Positions 45,773-55,117 of a stretch of 64,000 nt of DNA are shown one piece after another. The notes below the pieces were generated by a model. That model was not told the origin of the DNA. It worked only from the letters and a program-made list of their open reading frames with translations, and made no database searches. The DNA is taken from assembly GCF_000372825.1 (NCBI RefSeq), contig NZ_KB910516.1:4158011-4222010 (forward strand), read 5' to 3'. Source of the DNA: Methylobacterium sp. 77 (GTDB taxonomy: Bacteria; Pseudomonadota; Alphaproteobacteria; Rhizobiales; Beijerinckiaceae). How positions within the stretch are numbered: position 1 is the stretch's first letter; the number at the start of each line of letters is the position of its first letter. A program made the position numbers and the translations under genes.

Positions 45773-46960
45773 TCAGACGGTCTTGGTTCGCCCGATGGCG
45801 GGCCGGCGCGGCTTGGCGAGGCGCGTCCGCAGGAGGTGGAGGGCATAGAGGCCATAGCGGCCGACGCGGTTTCGCAGGCGTCGTACGATCCACGTGGCGC
45901 CCTGTCCGATCGTGATCTCGCGGGCATAGAGGCTCGCCTGGAGGCACTGCTCGTCGGAAGCGCGCTTGACCGGGTCGGCGTAGAATTCGGCGATCTTGTC
46001 CTTGCCCATTCCCGGGGTGGCGAACCAGCGCGGCAGGTGTTCCGTGCAGAGCCGGTCGACGTCGGTGAGCACTTTGCCGATCCCGGTTCCCGGGATCGGG
46101 CAAGGGGTCAGGAAGGCATCGCCCAGGAGGATGACCCCATCGCGTTCCGCATCGGCCGCATGGACGATGTCGATCGGCCGCATCTCCACCGGCCCGGTGA
46201 CGCCGAGATTTGGACACAGGCGGGCGAGTCCAGGCATGGCCTCCCGTAGGAGCGCCTCGGGGGATTTGCGGAATTCCTTCACCCACGGATCCGAGGGCTT
46301 ACGGTAGACGAAGAGATTGGCCCGCATCGTCGCGCCGATCGGAAAGAGCGTGACATAGGCCACGGCGCTTCCCTTGCCTTCGCCGTAATAGGTCAGGGAT
46401 TCGAATCCGAAGGACGAGGGTGGAGCCGCCATATCGAAGCCGAAGCAAAGGGAATGCTTCTCGCTCACCACCGTCTTGCCGATGCCGACCTTGCGCCGGA
46501 GGACGTCGCCGAGGCCGGTGGCCAACAGGACCAGCCGCGCCGTGCGCACGCTGCCATCGGCGAGGGTGACCGTCTGCCGCTCCGGCCCGGTCTCGATCTC
46601 GGCCACGCGTCCAACCAGCAGGGGTGACGAAGCGGGCAGGGCTCCGCGCAGGTCGTTGATGAGGGCTGTATAGTGGACGCCGTATTCGCGCACGGCATGG
46701 CGCGAGAAGAGATGGCCGAAGCGCGAGATGCAGACCTCGTCGACGGGCGTCGTCGCCGCACGGGCGAGTTCACCGAAGCCGAGCTTCTCGAACAGGTCCA
46801 TCTGTGGCACACCGAGCTTCTCCGCCCTGAAATCGGGAGGATACACCGCATGGGTATCGATGATCGCCGTGTCGTAGCCCGCCTTCGCGAGCGCGATGGT
46901 CGCGGTGGTTCCGGCAAGGCCGGCCCCGATGACGATCACGTCGTGATGGATCTCAGACAT
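45773..46960 (-). CDS. FAD-dependent oxidoreductase (geranylgeranyl-reductase/halogenase-like)
   Basis: The protein has 395 residues from the ATG at 46958-46960. The FAD-binding Rossmann motif is at the N-terminus (VIVIGAGLAGTTATIALAKA), and the second FAD motif DGVILLGDAFLTPCPIPGTG lies near residue 290. This layout matches the PHBH/geranylgeranyl reductase group of flavoproteins. The substrate is not predictable; members act on lipids, isoprenoids or aromatic rings. It sits at the edge of the exopolysaccharide locus and may or may not belong to it. Upstream in-frame codons lack the family N-terminus. Confidence 0.82.
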   Translation of the reverse strand: MSEIHHDVIVIGAGLAGTTATIALAKAGYDTAIIDTHAVYPPDFRAEKLGVPQMDLFEKLGFGELARAATTPVDEVCISRFGHLFSRHAVREYGVHYTALINDLRGALPASSPLLVGRVAEIETGPERQTVTLADGSVRTARLVLLATGLGDVLRRKVGIGKTVVSEKHSLCFGFDMAAPPSSFGFESLTYYGEGKGSAVAYVTLFPIGATMRANLFVYRKPSDPWVKEFRKSPEALLREAMPGLARLCPNLGVTGPVEMRPIDIVHAADAERDGVILLGDAFLTPCPIPGTGIGKVLTDVDRLCTEHLPRWFATPGMGKDKIAEFYADPVKRASDEQCLQASLYAREITIGQGATWIVRRLRNRVGRYGLYALHLLRTRLAKPRRPAIGRTKTV

Positions 46961-47159
46961 CCGTCGTCTCCCGCCCGAGCCAAAATAGAACACCCGCGCC
47001 CTCTTGCCGTCCCGTCGTGGCACGGGTCCGATGCGGATGCGGTACTGGTCAACCGGTCTTTGCAGGGGATATGCCGCCCACGCCGTTCCATTCAAGGAGC
47101 ATGGCCAGCTTAAGAATTTCGTGCCGTGAACGGTGGCAATTCGATTCACGCAGCTCAAC

Positions 47160-48545
47160 TCAGGCAGGCAGGTCGAGCCGCGCGCGAAGACCGTGGAAGG
47201 TTCCGCGGTCGAGCCGAAGCGAACCTCCGTAGAGTTCGGCCAGCTCCGTGGTGATCGACAGGCCGAACCCGTGGCCCGGCACGGTCTCGTCGAGGCGGCC
47301 GCCGCGACCGAGAGCCCTGACAGCTGCATCCTCGTCTAGGCCCGGCCCATCGTCCTCCACGGTGATGGCGACGCCGTGCCCGGAAAAGGCGGCCGCGACT
47401 CGAACCCGCGCCCGGCACCAGCGGCAGGCATTGTCGATGAGGTTGCCGAGCATTTCGTCGACATCCTGACCGTCGCAGGCCACGGCGATGCCGTCCGCCA
47501 CCTCCACCGTGAAGGCGATGCCCTTGTCGGCGTAGAGCCGTGCGAAGGTAGCCCGAAGGTCGGCCACCGGCGCGGCCAGAACGGTCCGTTCGCGGGCGCC
47601 GCCGCCGAGGGCGGCGGTACGGGCGCGGCGCAGATGATGGCGGATCTGTCCATCCATGCCCGCGACGAGGGTCGAAAGCCGACCGTCCGGGTCGCGCTCC
47701 GCATCGCCGAGGGCCATGGTCAGGGTGGCGAGGGGGGTCTTCAGCCCATGGGCGAGGTTGGCCACATGCATGCGTGCGCGTTCCAGATTCGCCGCGTTCT
47801 GGGTCAGCAACGCGTTCACCTCGCGCACGAGGGGCCTGATCTCCGCCGGTTGTTTCTCCGGCACTTGTGCAGACCGGCCCGCGCGAATCTCGGCGAGGTC
47901 TCGGCGCAGGCGTTCAAGCGGCTTCAGGCCGAGGCGTACCTGCGCGACGAGGCCGGCGACGAGGCAGAGACCGAGCACGGCGAGGATCAGCGCCAGGGTG
48001 AGGCTCGCCTCCCTGACAGGACCGCGCAAGGCCGCCATCGGCGCCGAGGCGACGATCGTCGTCGGGCCGGCCCCGGCCTCGGCCGGGAGGGCGAGGATGC
48101 GCAGGATGACGGCGTTGCCCCAGGGGTCGACACCATCCGCCGGTCGGGGCCGGTCGCGATGCGGACCTTTGTCATCCGGTCTGCCATCCTCGGGGATGAG
48201 TAGGTCTCGTCCTTCAAGGGACCCGGAGCGCAGGGTCGCGTCGCCTTGACGAACCTGCCAGAACCAGCCGGACCTGTCCCGGTCGAAGGGCGGCCCGTCG
48301 AGGTTGCGTCTGAGCGAGATACGGCCGTCGCGCCCGCGTTCCAGGCTGGAGGCGATGGCGACGATCTGGCTGTCGAGGCGGCTGTCGAGCTGGCCACGGA
48401 CGAAGCGATGCAGGATGAAGCCGATGGCGATGCCCGCCACCACGAGGGCCACCGTGACCAGGACGAGGGCGGCCACGATCAGGCGCCTCTGCAGGGAGCC
48501 GGGATGTGGGTATCCTGGGCCGTGCCGAGGTTTCGGCGGTGTCAC
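47160..48545 (-). CDS. Membrane sensor histidine kinase, PhoQ-like
   Basis: The protein has 461 residues. The first membrane helix lies at about 22-46, a periplasmic sensor region rich in charged residues follows (about 47-178), and the second helix lies at about 180-204. A HAMP-like linker (LGLKPLERLRRDLAEIRAG) is followed by the phospho-acceptor His266 (NLAHGLKTPLATL), the N-box GNLIDNACRW, and the G boxes VEDDGPGLDED and GHGFGLSI. The stop-start overlap of four bases with the upstream response regulator makes them a cognate pair. The signal is unknown; the divergent small secreted protein at 49373 is a plausible target or accessory. Confidence 0.93.
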   Translation of the reverse strand: MTPPKPRHGPGYPHPGSLQRRLIVAALVLVTVALVVAGIAIGFILHRFVRGQLDSRLDSQIVAIASSLERGRDGRISLRRNLDGPPFDRDRSGWFWQVRQGDATLRSGSLEGRDLLIPEDGRPDDKGPHRDRPRPADGVDPWGNAVILRILALPAEAGAGPTTIVASAPMAALRGPVREASLTLALILAVLGLCLVAGLVAQVRLGLKPLERLRRDLAEIRAGRSAQVPEKQPAEIRPLVREVNALLTQNAANLERARMHVANLAHGLKTPLATLTMALGDAERDPDGRLSTLVAGMDGQIRHHLRRARTAALGGGARERTVLAAPVADLRATFARLYADKGIAFTVEVADGIAVACDGQDVDEMLGNLIDNACRWCRARVRVAAAFSGHGVAITVEDDGPGLDEDAAVRALGRGGRLDETVPGHGFGLSITTELAELYGGSLRLDRGTFHGLRARLDLPA

Positions 48546-49210
48546 GACGCTTCCCCCGGCACGAGTTGATAGCCGTGGCCGCGCACGCCTTCGATCCGGG
48601 CCGGCGCGATCTTGCGGCGAAGGCGCGTGATGATTACCTCGACCGAGTTCGAATCGACTTCGGCATCGCCGTCATAGACCCGCTCGATCAACTGGCCGCG
48701 GGGCACCACCCCGTCCTTGCGCAGGATCAAGCACGAGAGCACCCGCCATTCGAGCCCGGTGAGCTTCAGGGGCAATCCGTCCCGCTCGAACGTGCCGAGG
48801 CCGGCATCATAGGTGAGCGGCCCGCATACGATGCGGTTGGCACCATGAGCCGAGGCGCGTCGCACCAGGGCTCGCAGGCGGATGACGAGTTCCTCCACGC
48901 GGAACGGCTTGACGAGGTAATCGTCCGCCCCCGCCTTGAAGCCCGCCACCTTGTCGCTCCAGCCGTCCCGCGCGGTGAGGATCAGCACCGGCAGGGTCCG
49001 TCCGGCCGCTCGCCACGCCTGGAGCACGGAAACGCCGTCGCGCTTCGGCAGGCCGAGGTCGAGCACCACCGCATCGTAGGTCTCGGTCTCGCCGAGATGC
49101 TGGCCGTCCTCGCCGTTGACCGCGTGGTCGAGGGCGAAGTTCTCGGCGCGCAGGGCCTTGGCGATCTCGGCGGCGAGCGCCGCATCGTCCTCCACCAGCA
49201 GCAGCTTCAT
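48542..49210 (-). CDS. OmpR-family response regulator
   Basis: The protein has 222 residues. The receiver domain has an acidic pocket (VEDD, residues 7-10), phospho-acceptor Asp51 (AVVLDLGLPKRDG), the conserved Thr in ILTARDGWSDKV, and Lys in YLVKPF. The C-terminal winged helix (about 125-220) has LTGLEWRVLSCLILRKDGVV and the recognition helix DSNSVEVIITRLRRKI. It is the partner of the overlapping histidine kinase. It is divergent, with a 162-bp gap, from the two small paralogous genes at 49373-50531, whose promoter it may control. Confidence 0.95.
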   Translation of the reverse strand: MKLLLVEDDAALAAEIAKALRAENFALDHAVNGEDGQHLGETETYDAVVLDLGLPKRDGVSVLQAWRAAGRTLPVLILTARDGWSDKVAGFKAGADDYLVKPFRVEELVIRLRALVRRASAHGANRIVCGPLTYDAGLGTFERDGLPLKLTGLEWRVLSCLILRKDGVVPRGQLIERVYDGDAEVDSNSVEVIITRLRRKIAPARIEGVRGHGYQLVPGEAS

Positions 49211-49372
49211 CAGGGTCTCGGTCCTTGGCGCGGATCTGCGGCATGAGGGAAGTCAGGCGCCTACGCGCTGAGCTTTAACCGGGGCTGAACCGCACGGTTC
49301 AGACCGGGTTGGAAGCGCGAGCCTAGAACGGCGTCAACCCGAAAGGGGATCTGTTTCAAGGACATCGACATC

Positions 49373-50035
49373 ATGACGACCGAGAAGACCATCGACGGGA
49401 CCGCCACCGAGATGCAGCGCCCGGCCTCCGCCACCCAGCGCCGCTCACGCCGTGGCTGGATCGTCGGGGCCATTGCCGCTCCGCTGGCATTCGGCGCCGT
49501 CGGCCTCTCGCTGGCGCAGAATTCCGGTGTGACCCTCACCCCCGTCGCACCGACATCCATCGCTCAGCTGTCTCCCTCCGCCGCCATTGCCGCCAAGGGC
49601 GAGGTCGCCGAGATTTTTGGCAACAAGTTCGTCGTTCAGGACGGTTCCGGCCGCGCCCTGGTCGAGACCGGTAAGGCGGGTGAGGACGGCGCACTCGTGA
49701 CCAAGGGCGAGGCCGTGACGGTGCAGGGCCGGTTCGAGAACGGCTTCCTCCACGCCACCCTCCTCACCCGCGCCGATGGAAAGACGGTGGTTATCGGCCC
49801 GTCTCGCGGACCGAAGCCCGGCGGTCTCGATTGGGCGAAGGACAAGGTCGGCCTCTGGCCTGCCGTCGACGCCCCCGCGCTGACTGCGAAGGTCGAGGCG
49901 GCAGGCTATTCCGACATCCGCGTCATCGGACGCGGGCCGCGCCACCTCGAGGTGGCCGCCAAGGGGCAGGACGGTCGCGAGCGCCAACTCCATGTCGGGT
50001 TCGACGGCGACATCCGCGAGAAGCGCTCCTTCTGA
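49373..50035 (+). CDS. Exported OB-fold-like protein with C-terminal PepSY-like region
   Basis: The protein has 220 residues. A membrane or export segment lies at about 29-48 (WIVGAIAAPLAFGAVGLSLA). An OB-fold-like half follows (about 73-135; GEVAEIFGNKFVVQDGSGRA, GEAVTVQGRFENGFLHATL), resembling small periplasmic YgiW/BOF proteins. The C-terminal ~65 residues (VEAAGYSDIRVIGRGPRHLE, VGFDGDIREKR) look like a PepSY-type fold. The next gene is a shorter paralogue. It is divergent from an OmpR/PhoQ-type two-component system, so it may be part of that regulon or modulate the sensor. Both roles are inferences. Confidence 0.68.
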   Translation: MTTEKTIDGTATEMQRPASATQRRSRRGWIVGAIAAPLAFGAVGLSLAQNSGVTLTPVAPTSIAQLSPSAAIAAKGEVAEIFGNKFVVQDGSGRALVETGKAGEDGALVTKGEAVTVQGRFENGFLHATLLTRADGKTVVIGPSRGPKPGGLDWAKDKVGLWPAVDAPALTAKVEAAGYSDIRVIGRGPRHLEVAAKGQDGRERQLHVGFDGDIREKRSF

Positions 50036-50108
50036 AGACCCGCATCTCCTTCTCCGAACCGTCGGAGGAGGAGACATCAGGTCGCCTTTCATTTCAGGAC
50101 CAACCGAC

Positions 50109-50531
50109 ATGACACGCAACGCTACCGCCACCGGCACCATCTGGGCCGTATTCGGCCATCGCCTCTCGCTGGAGGGCCCCGACGGGAAGGTTCTCGTCGA
50201 TCTCGGCCCGAAGGCCGTGGAGGGGCTGGCTCTCACGGTCGGAGAGACCGTCACCGTCGAGGGTGAGCGGACGCCCTGCGAGATCAAGGTCTCAAGGCTC
50301 GTCCGCGCCGACGGGACGGTTCGCATCATCGAGCGGCAGGGCAAGGGTCATGGTCCCGGCGATCCGGAAGCGGCCCTGCGCGTGGCGCTCGCTGCGGGCT
50401 ACCGCGTGGAGGGAATGCCGGTCCGCAAGCCGAAGCATTTCGAGCTGCGCGGGATCCGGGACGGCGCGCCTTTCGAAATTCATGTCCATGACGATGGCTC
50501 GATCCGGAAATCGAAGTCTCTGGCAGGATAG
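50109..50531 (+). CDS. Small paralogue of the preceding OB-fold/PepSY-like protein, without signal peptide
   Basis: The protein has 140 residues from the ATG at 50109. Its halves align by eye with the upstream protein: GTIWAVFGHRLSLEGPDGKV and GETVTVEGERTPCEIKVSRL match the OB-like part, and ALAAGYRVEGMPVRKPKHFE and VHDDGSIRKSK match the C-terminal part. It has no export signal and would stay in the cytoplasm, unlike its neighbour. A tandem duplication with loss of the signal is the simplest history. The 73-bp spacing suggests one transcription unit. The function is unknown. Confidence 0.68.
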   Translation: MTRNATATGTIWAVFGHRLSLEGPDGKVLVDLGPKAVEGLALTVGETVTVEGERTPCEIKVSRLVRADGTVRIIERQGKGHGPGDPEAALRVALAAGYRVEGMPVRKPKHFELRGIRDGAPFEIHVHDDGSIRKSKSLAG

Positions 50532-50736
50532 AACCGCCGTATACCAGATGAGGAATACAGCCCCGACGTTGCTTGTCGCGGCAGCACTGCAATGCTCACG
50601 CAGAATTTAATCCCGGCCGAGGAACATTCATTTCAGGCTGGGGTTTGCTGCTCCGATCGATGGGACGTCTCGGCCTGTGAGCCCGCGACATTCGGCGATC
50701 GGTCCAATTCCTGACAGACCCTGAAAGATCGATCGG

Positions 50737-52059
50737 ATGACGAGCGTCAACGCCGCCGGACAAGATCGTGTGCGTGCCCCGTCGCAGCGGACGCTGCGCG
50801 GGCTCGATGCCCTGAACTTCTTCCTCGCCGACGTACGCGATGGCTTGGGCCCCTACCTCGCCATCTACCTCATCGCCGTGCGCGGCCCGGACCAGGGCTG
50901 GAACGAGGCGACGACGGGAATGATCATGACGATCGCCGGCATTGCCGGACTGATCGCTCAGACGCCGGCCGGAGCCCTGATCGACCGGACCAACCACAAG
51001 CGCGCCATCGTCATCGCCGGCGCGCTGGCGGTCACGGCAAGCTGCCTGCTGCTGCCCTTCGTCACCAATTTCTACCTCGTGGCCGCGACCCAGTCCGTCG
51101 CCGGCATCGCCGGAGCGGTATTTCCGCCGGCTCTGGCCGCGATCACGCTGGGTATCGTCGGGCCGAAGATGTTCTCCAAGCGCATCGGCCGCAACGAGGG
51201 CTTCAACCACGCCGGTAACGCGGTCTCCGCAGGCATCGCCGGCGCGACAGCCTATTTCTTCGGACCCATCGTGGTGTTCTGGCTGATGGCCGTCCTCGCG
51301 GTTCTGAGCGTCGGGGCCATGCTGATGGTGCCGGCCAAGGACATCGACGACGACCTCGCACGCGGCCTCGACGAGAAGGCAGGCCAGGATGGCGAGCAGG
51401 CCTCCGGGATCAAGGCCCTGCTGCAGAACCGCACCCTGATGCTGTTCGCGCTGCTGGCCGCGATCTTCCACCTTTCCAATGCGGCGATGCTGACATCGGT
51501 GGGACAGTTGCTGACCAGGCTCGCGGGGAAGGAAAGCGCGACGTCGCTCATCTCGGTCTGCATCGTGGCCGCGCAGTTCGTCATGGTGCCGGTGGCGGTC
51601 TTCGTCGGCGCCAAGGCCGACGCGATCGGGCGCAAGCCGATCTTCCTCGTGGCCTTCGGCGTGCTCGCCATCCGCGGCGTGCTCTACACCTTCTCGGACA
51701 ACCCGTTCTATCTCGTCGGCGTGCAGCTCCTCGATGGGATCGGTGCCGGAATCTACGGTGCGCTCTTCCCCATCGTCGTCGCCGACCTGACGCGCGGCAC
51801 GGGACGGTTCAACGTCTCCCAGGGTGCGGTCGCCACCACCCAGGGACTCGGCGCTTCGTTCTCGGCGACACTGGCCGGTCTCATCATCGTGTCGGCGGGC
51901 TATTCGACGGCCTTCCTGGTCCTGGCCGGCATCGCCGCCCTGGGCTTCGTCCTCTACCTGATCGCCATGCCGGAGACCTACGGATTCGAGCCGCCGACGT
52001 CGGCGTCGAAGCCGCCGAGCGCCGGCGACTCGGAGGAGATGGCGGTCTCCCCGGCCTGA
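50737..52059 (+). CDS. Major facilitator superfamily transporter
   Basis: The protein has 440 residues and 12 predicted membrane segments. The loop after helix 2 has GALIDRTNHKRAIVIAGAL, an MFS motif A-like element, repeated in the second half (VGAKADAIGRKPIFLVAFG). The N-terminus (ALNFFLADVRDGLGPYLAIY) resembles drug/metabolite exporters of the DHA1-type group. The substrate is unknown. It is followed by a metallophosphoesterase gene 100 bp downstream in the same direction, possibly one operon. Confidence 0.88.
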   Translation: MTSVNAAGQDRVRAPSQRTLRGLDALNFFLADVRDGLGPYLAIYLIAVRGPDQGWNEATTGMIMTIAGIAGLIAQTPAGALIDRTNHKRAIVIAGALAVTASCLLLPFVTNFYLVAATQSVAGIAGAVFPPALAAITLGIVGPKMFSKRIGRNEGFNHAGNAVSAGIAGATAYFFGPIVVFWLMAVLAVLSVGAMLMVPAKDIDDDLARGLDEKAGQDGEQASGIKALLQNRTLMLFALLAAIFHLSNAAMLTSVGQLLTRLAGKESATSLISVCIVAAQFVMVPVAVFVGAKADAIGRKPIFLVAFGVLAIRGVLYTFSDNPFYLVGVQLLDGIGAGIYGALFPIVVADLTRGTGRFNVSQGAVATTQGLGASFSATLAGLIIVSAGYSTAFLVLAGIAALGFVLYLIAMPETYGFEPPTSASKPPSAGDSEEMAVSPA

Positions 52060-52158
52060 CAGGCTTCCGCGAGCCACATCGAACCACCGAACGTCCACGC
52101 CATCCGGGTCCGTCCGGACCGACGCTCGCGCCATGCCGGGCGATTCTGGAGACATGCC

Positions 52159-53286
52159 GTGACAGATACCTTGAGCGGACGGGACGACATCCTCGCCTTC
52201 GCCCATATCGGCGACCTGCATCTCACCGAGGGGCATCGCGAGAATGCCCGCGACTTTCTCGCCATCGTCGCGCAACTCGGCGCGGTCGAGGGGCTCGATT
52301 TCGCGTACCTGCCCGGAGACAACGCCGATAACGGGCTGCCCGAGCAATATGCCCTCGTCCGTGACGGCCTCGCCGGCCTCCCGTTCCCCGTCCATGTCAT
52401 CACCGGCGATCACGACATGGAAGGCGGCAGCCTCGATGCGTTCTATGCCGGTCTCGACGCTCGGCGCTTGCCCTACGCGATCGACGTCTCCGGCATTCGC
52501 TGCCTCTTTCTCGACATGTGCGGCCCGGGAACGGGCGGACCGGATTTCCGCCTCGGCGACGCCCAGCTCGCCTGGCTGGAAGGCGAGATTCAGGTGGCCG
52601 AGCGCGACGGCCTCGATTGCGCGCTGTTCATGCACAGCTACCCCGCCGACCTGAAGGGCGACGGCGAGGCCTCACGCATCGGTCATCTCGTCTCGCAATC
52701 CCGCGTTCGCCTCGTGGAGATGGGCCACACCCATTACAACGAGCTCGCCAATGACGGCCGCACCATCTTCGCGGCCACGCGCTCCACCGGTCAGATCGAG
52801 GAAGGACCCGTCGGCTATGCCATCGCCGCCATCGATCGCGGCGTGGTGAGCTGGCGCTTCAAGGAACTGGCCCAGCCCTGGCCCTTCGTCCTCGTCACCG
52901 CCCCGGCCGACCGGCGCCTTGCCCATGACGACGCGCATGTGGTGCGCGACGCGGTCGAGGTCCGGGCGATCGTCCTCGGCGAAGCGTCGATCACCGCCTG
53001 CGAGGTCCGCGTCGACGACGGGCCGTGGCAGGTGATGACCCGTGCGGAGGGCGACAGGCGCTACCGTGCGTCGATCCCCTGGGATGCAGCCTGCAACCGA
53101 CTGACGGTGCGGGCCACTGACGCGGCCGGCGGCACCGGGCAGGATGTCGTCGAGCCCGCCACCGACCGCACCGAACGTGCCGTCTCGAAGGGCATCGGCA
53201 GCGATGCGGATTCCATCGGCGCCTGGCCTGAGAAGGGCCTCCTCGGCACGCAGCTCGGTCCCAACCGAAACGGCCGCCACTGGTAG
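52159..53286 (+). CDS. Calcineurin-like metallophosphoesterase
   Basis: The protein has 375 residues with a GTG start at 52159. Metal-binding motifs are in order: AHIGDLHLTEG (D-x-H), YLPGDNADNG (GD), VITGDHDM (GDHD in place of GNHD), FMHSYP (H), and VEMGHTHYNEL (GHTH). The ~100-residue C-terminal extension is beta-rich (ACEVRVDDGPWQVM, LTVRATDAAGGTGQD) and looks like an Ig-like or DUF4073-type module. The enzyme is a binuclear-metal phosphoesterase or phosphodiesterase (CpdA-like family); the substrate is unknown. It lies between transporter genes. Confidence 0.85.
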   Translation: MTDTLSGRDDILAFAHIGDLHLTEGHRENARDFLAIVAQLGAVEGLDFAYLPGDNADNGLPEQYALVRDGLAGLPFPVHVITGDHDMEGGSLDAFYAGLDARRLPYAIDVSGIRCLFLDMCGPGTGGPDFRLGDAQLAWLEGEIQVAERDGLDCALFMHSYPADLKGDGEASRIGHLVSQSRVRLVEMGHTHYNELANDGRTIFAATRSTGQIEEGPVGYAIAAIDRGVVSWRFKELAQPWPFVLVTAPADRRLAHDDAHVVRDAVEVRAIVLGEASITACEVRVDDGPWQVMTRAEGDRRYRASIPWDAACNRLTVRATDAAGGTGQDVVEPATDRTERAVSKGIGSDADSIGAWPEKGLLGTQLGPNRNGRHW

Positions 53287-53329
53287 CCTTCGCGCTGTTC
53301 CTCCGTCCCAGACAGGATTTCGCTTCCCC

Positions 53330-54598
53330 ATGTTCGCACTCCCCGTGACGCCGCATCTCGCGACGTGGATCATCGCCGGATTGGCCACCCTCGGGGTCAT
53401 CACGAGGCCCTTCTCCTGGCCGGAACCCGTCTGGGCCGTGCTCGGTGCCGGCGCGCTCCTGGTCCTCGGCCTGATCTCGCCGGACGCGGCCTGGGACGGC
53501 GTGCGGAAGGGGACGGATGTCTACCTCTTCCTCATCGGCATGATGCTGCTGGCCGAGATCGCCAGGAAGGAGGGGCTGTTCGACTGGCTCGCCGGCATCG
53601 CCGTGCGCCAGGCCAAGGGGTCGGCGACGCGGCTGTTCCTGCTGGTCTACATCGTCGGCACCCTGGTCACGGTGTTCCTCTCCAACGATGCCTGTGCCGT
53701 GGTGCTGACGCCGGCGGTCTATGCCGCGGCGAAGGCGGCGGAGGCCGAGCCGCTGCCCTATCTCTTCATCTGCGCCTTCATCGCCAATGCGGCGAGCTTC
53801 GTGCTGCCGATCTCGAATCCGGCGAACCTCGTCGTCTACGCCGCGCATATGCCGCCGCTGACGGAATGGCTCGCCCGGTTCGCGCTGCCCTCGGTCCTGG
53901 CGATCGTCGCGACCTACATCGTCCTGCGCCTGACCCAGAATTCCGTGCTCAGGCAGCAATTGCTCGCCAAGGACATCCAGGCGACGCCGCTCTCGGGTAC
54001 CGGCAAGGTCGCCGGTCTCGGCATCGTCGCCACCGCCGGGGCGCTCATCGCCGCCTCGGCTTACGACCTCGAACTCGGCCTGCCGACCTTCATCGCGGGG
54101 CTCGCGACCACGCTCCTCGTTCTCGCGATCAAGCGCGGCGGTGCCGTCGAGGTCGTCAAGGACGTGTCGTGGGGCGTGCTGCCCCTGGTCGCCGGCCTGT
54201 TCGTGCTGGTCGAGGCGCTGGAGAAGACCGGCGTCCTGACCATGATCGCCGATCACTTGAAGCAGGCGGCGCAGGCCTCGCCCGACGGCGCGGCCTGGGG
54301 CGGGGGCACGCTGGTGGCGGTTCTGTCCAACCTCGTGAACAACCTGCCGGCGGGCCTGATCGCGGGCGCCGCTGTGCAGCAGGCCGATGTCTCGCAGAAG
54401 ATCGCCGGTGCGATCCTCATCGGTATCGATCTCGGCCCCAACCTGTCGGTGACGGGATCTCTGGCGACGATCCTGTGGCTCACCGCCATCCGCCGCGAAG
54501 GCGAGGATGTCGGCTTCTGGCGCTTCCTCAAGCTCGGCCTGCTGGTGATGCCGCCCGCCCTGCTGCTGGCGCTGGCCGGCCTCCTTCTCGTGCCCTGA
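53330..54598 (+). CDS. ArsB-like anion/arsenite permease family transporter
   Basis: The protein has 422 residues from the ATG at 53330 and about 11-12 membrane helices. The sequence AVLGAGALLVLGLISPDAAW and the symmetric Asn/Pro elements (TVFLSNDACAVVLTP, SNLVNNLPAGLIAG) are typical of the ArsB/ArsB-NhaD part of the ion transporter superfamily. The family exports arsenite or antimonite, or moves other anions. No arsR or arsC is nearby, so an arsenic role is not supported by context. In-frame codons upstream overlap the metallophosphoesterase gene in another frame and are rejected. Confidence 0.85.
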   Translation: MFALPVTPHLATWIIAGLATLGVITRPFSWPEPVWAVLGAGALLVLGLISPDAAWDGVRKGTDVYLFLIGMMLLAEIARKEGLFDWLAGIAVRQAKGSATRLFLLVYIVGTLVTVFLSNDACAVVLTPAVYAAAKAAEAEPLPYLFICAFIANAASFVLPISNPANLVVYAAHMPPLTEWLARFALPSVLAIVATYIVLRLTQNSVLRQQLLAKDIQATPLSGTGKVAGLGIVATAGALIAASAYDLELGLPTFIAGLATTLLVLAIKRGGAVEVVKDVSWGVLPLVAGLFVLVEALEKTGVLTMIADHLKQAAQASPDGAAWGGGTLVAVLSNLVNNLPAGLIAGAAVQQADVSQKIAGAILIGIDLGPNLSVTGSLATILWLTAIRREGEDVGFWRFLKLGLLVMPPALLLALAGLLLVP

Positions 54599-54631
54599 GC
54601 CTTTCCCCCTCTCATTCGAGGACGATCCGAT

Positions 54632-55078
54632 ATGAACGCGGCCCTGCTCTATCCCTTCATCCTGGTCGCCGGCGCGCTTCAGGCCGCCGGCAATTCCATG
54701 AATGCGCGCCTGCGCGTCGCCTTCGTCAATCCGTGGCTTGCGGCGACCGTCTCGTTCTCGCTCATCGTCTTCGTCTTCGTCACCCTGTTCGTGGTGATGC
54801 CGACGCCGCTGCCGAGCCTGGAGCAACTCGCCGGCATGCCGTGGTGGGCGCCCCTCGGCGGGCTGGCCGGCGCGGTGGCCGTGTTCGGCGGCCTCGCCTT
54901 CGTCGACAAGGTCGGGGCCGGGCCGTTCAACGGGCTGCTCATCACCGCCAACATCCTGACCTCGCTCGCCATCGATCATTTCGGCTGGCTTGGGATGCAG
55001 GCGAATCCGCAGGGCCTTCTCCACCTCCTCGGCGGAGCCCTGATGGTGGCCGGCATCGTCCTCATCGCCCGGTTCTGA
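54632..55078 (+). CDS. DMT-superfamily half transporter, YdcZ (DUF606) family
   Basis: The protein has 148 residues and about five membrane segments. It is half the length of usual DMT transporters and has the YdcZ-type pattern (AGALQAAGNSMNARLRVAF, WWAPLGGLAGAVAVFGGLAF, DKVGAGPFNGLLITANI). Family members may act as homo- or heterodimers to export small metabolites. GAGGA precedes the ATG. A close paralogue follows 39 bp downstream; the C-terminal stretch from VDKVGAG to HFGWLGM is almost identical in both. Confidence 0.85.
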   Translation: MNAALLYPFILVAGALQAAGNSMNARLRVAFVNPWLAATVSFSLIVFVFVTLFVVMPTPLPSLEQLAGMPWWAPLGGLAGAVAVFGGLAFVDKVGAGPFNGLLITANILTSLAIDHFGWLGMQANPQGLLHLLGGALMVAGIVLIARF

Positions 55079-55117
55079 CCTCGGCCGGCACACGCATCGA
55101 CGGGAGATCCAAACCTC

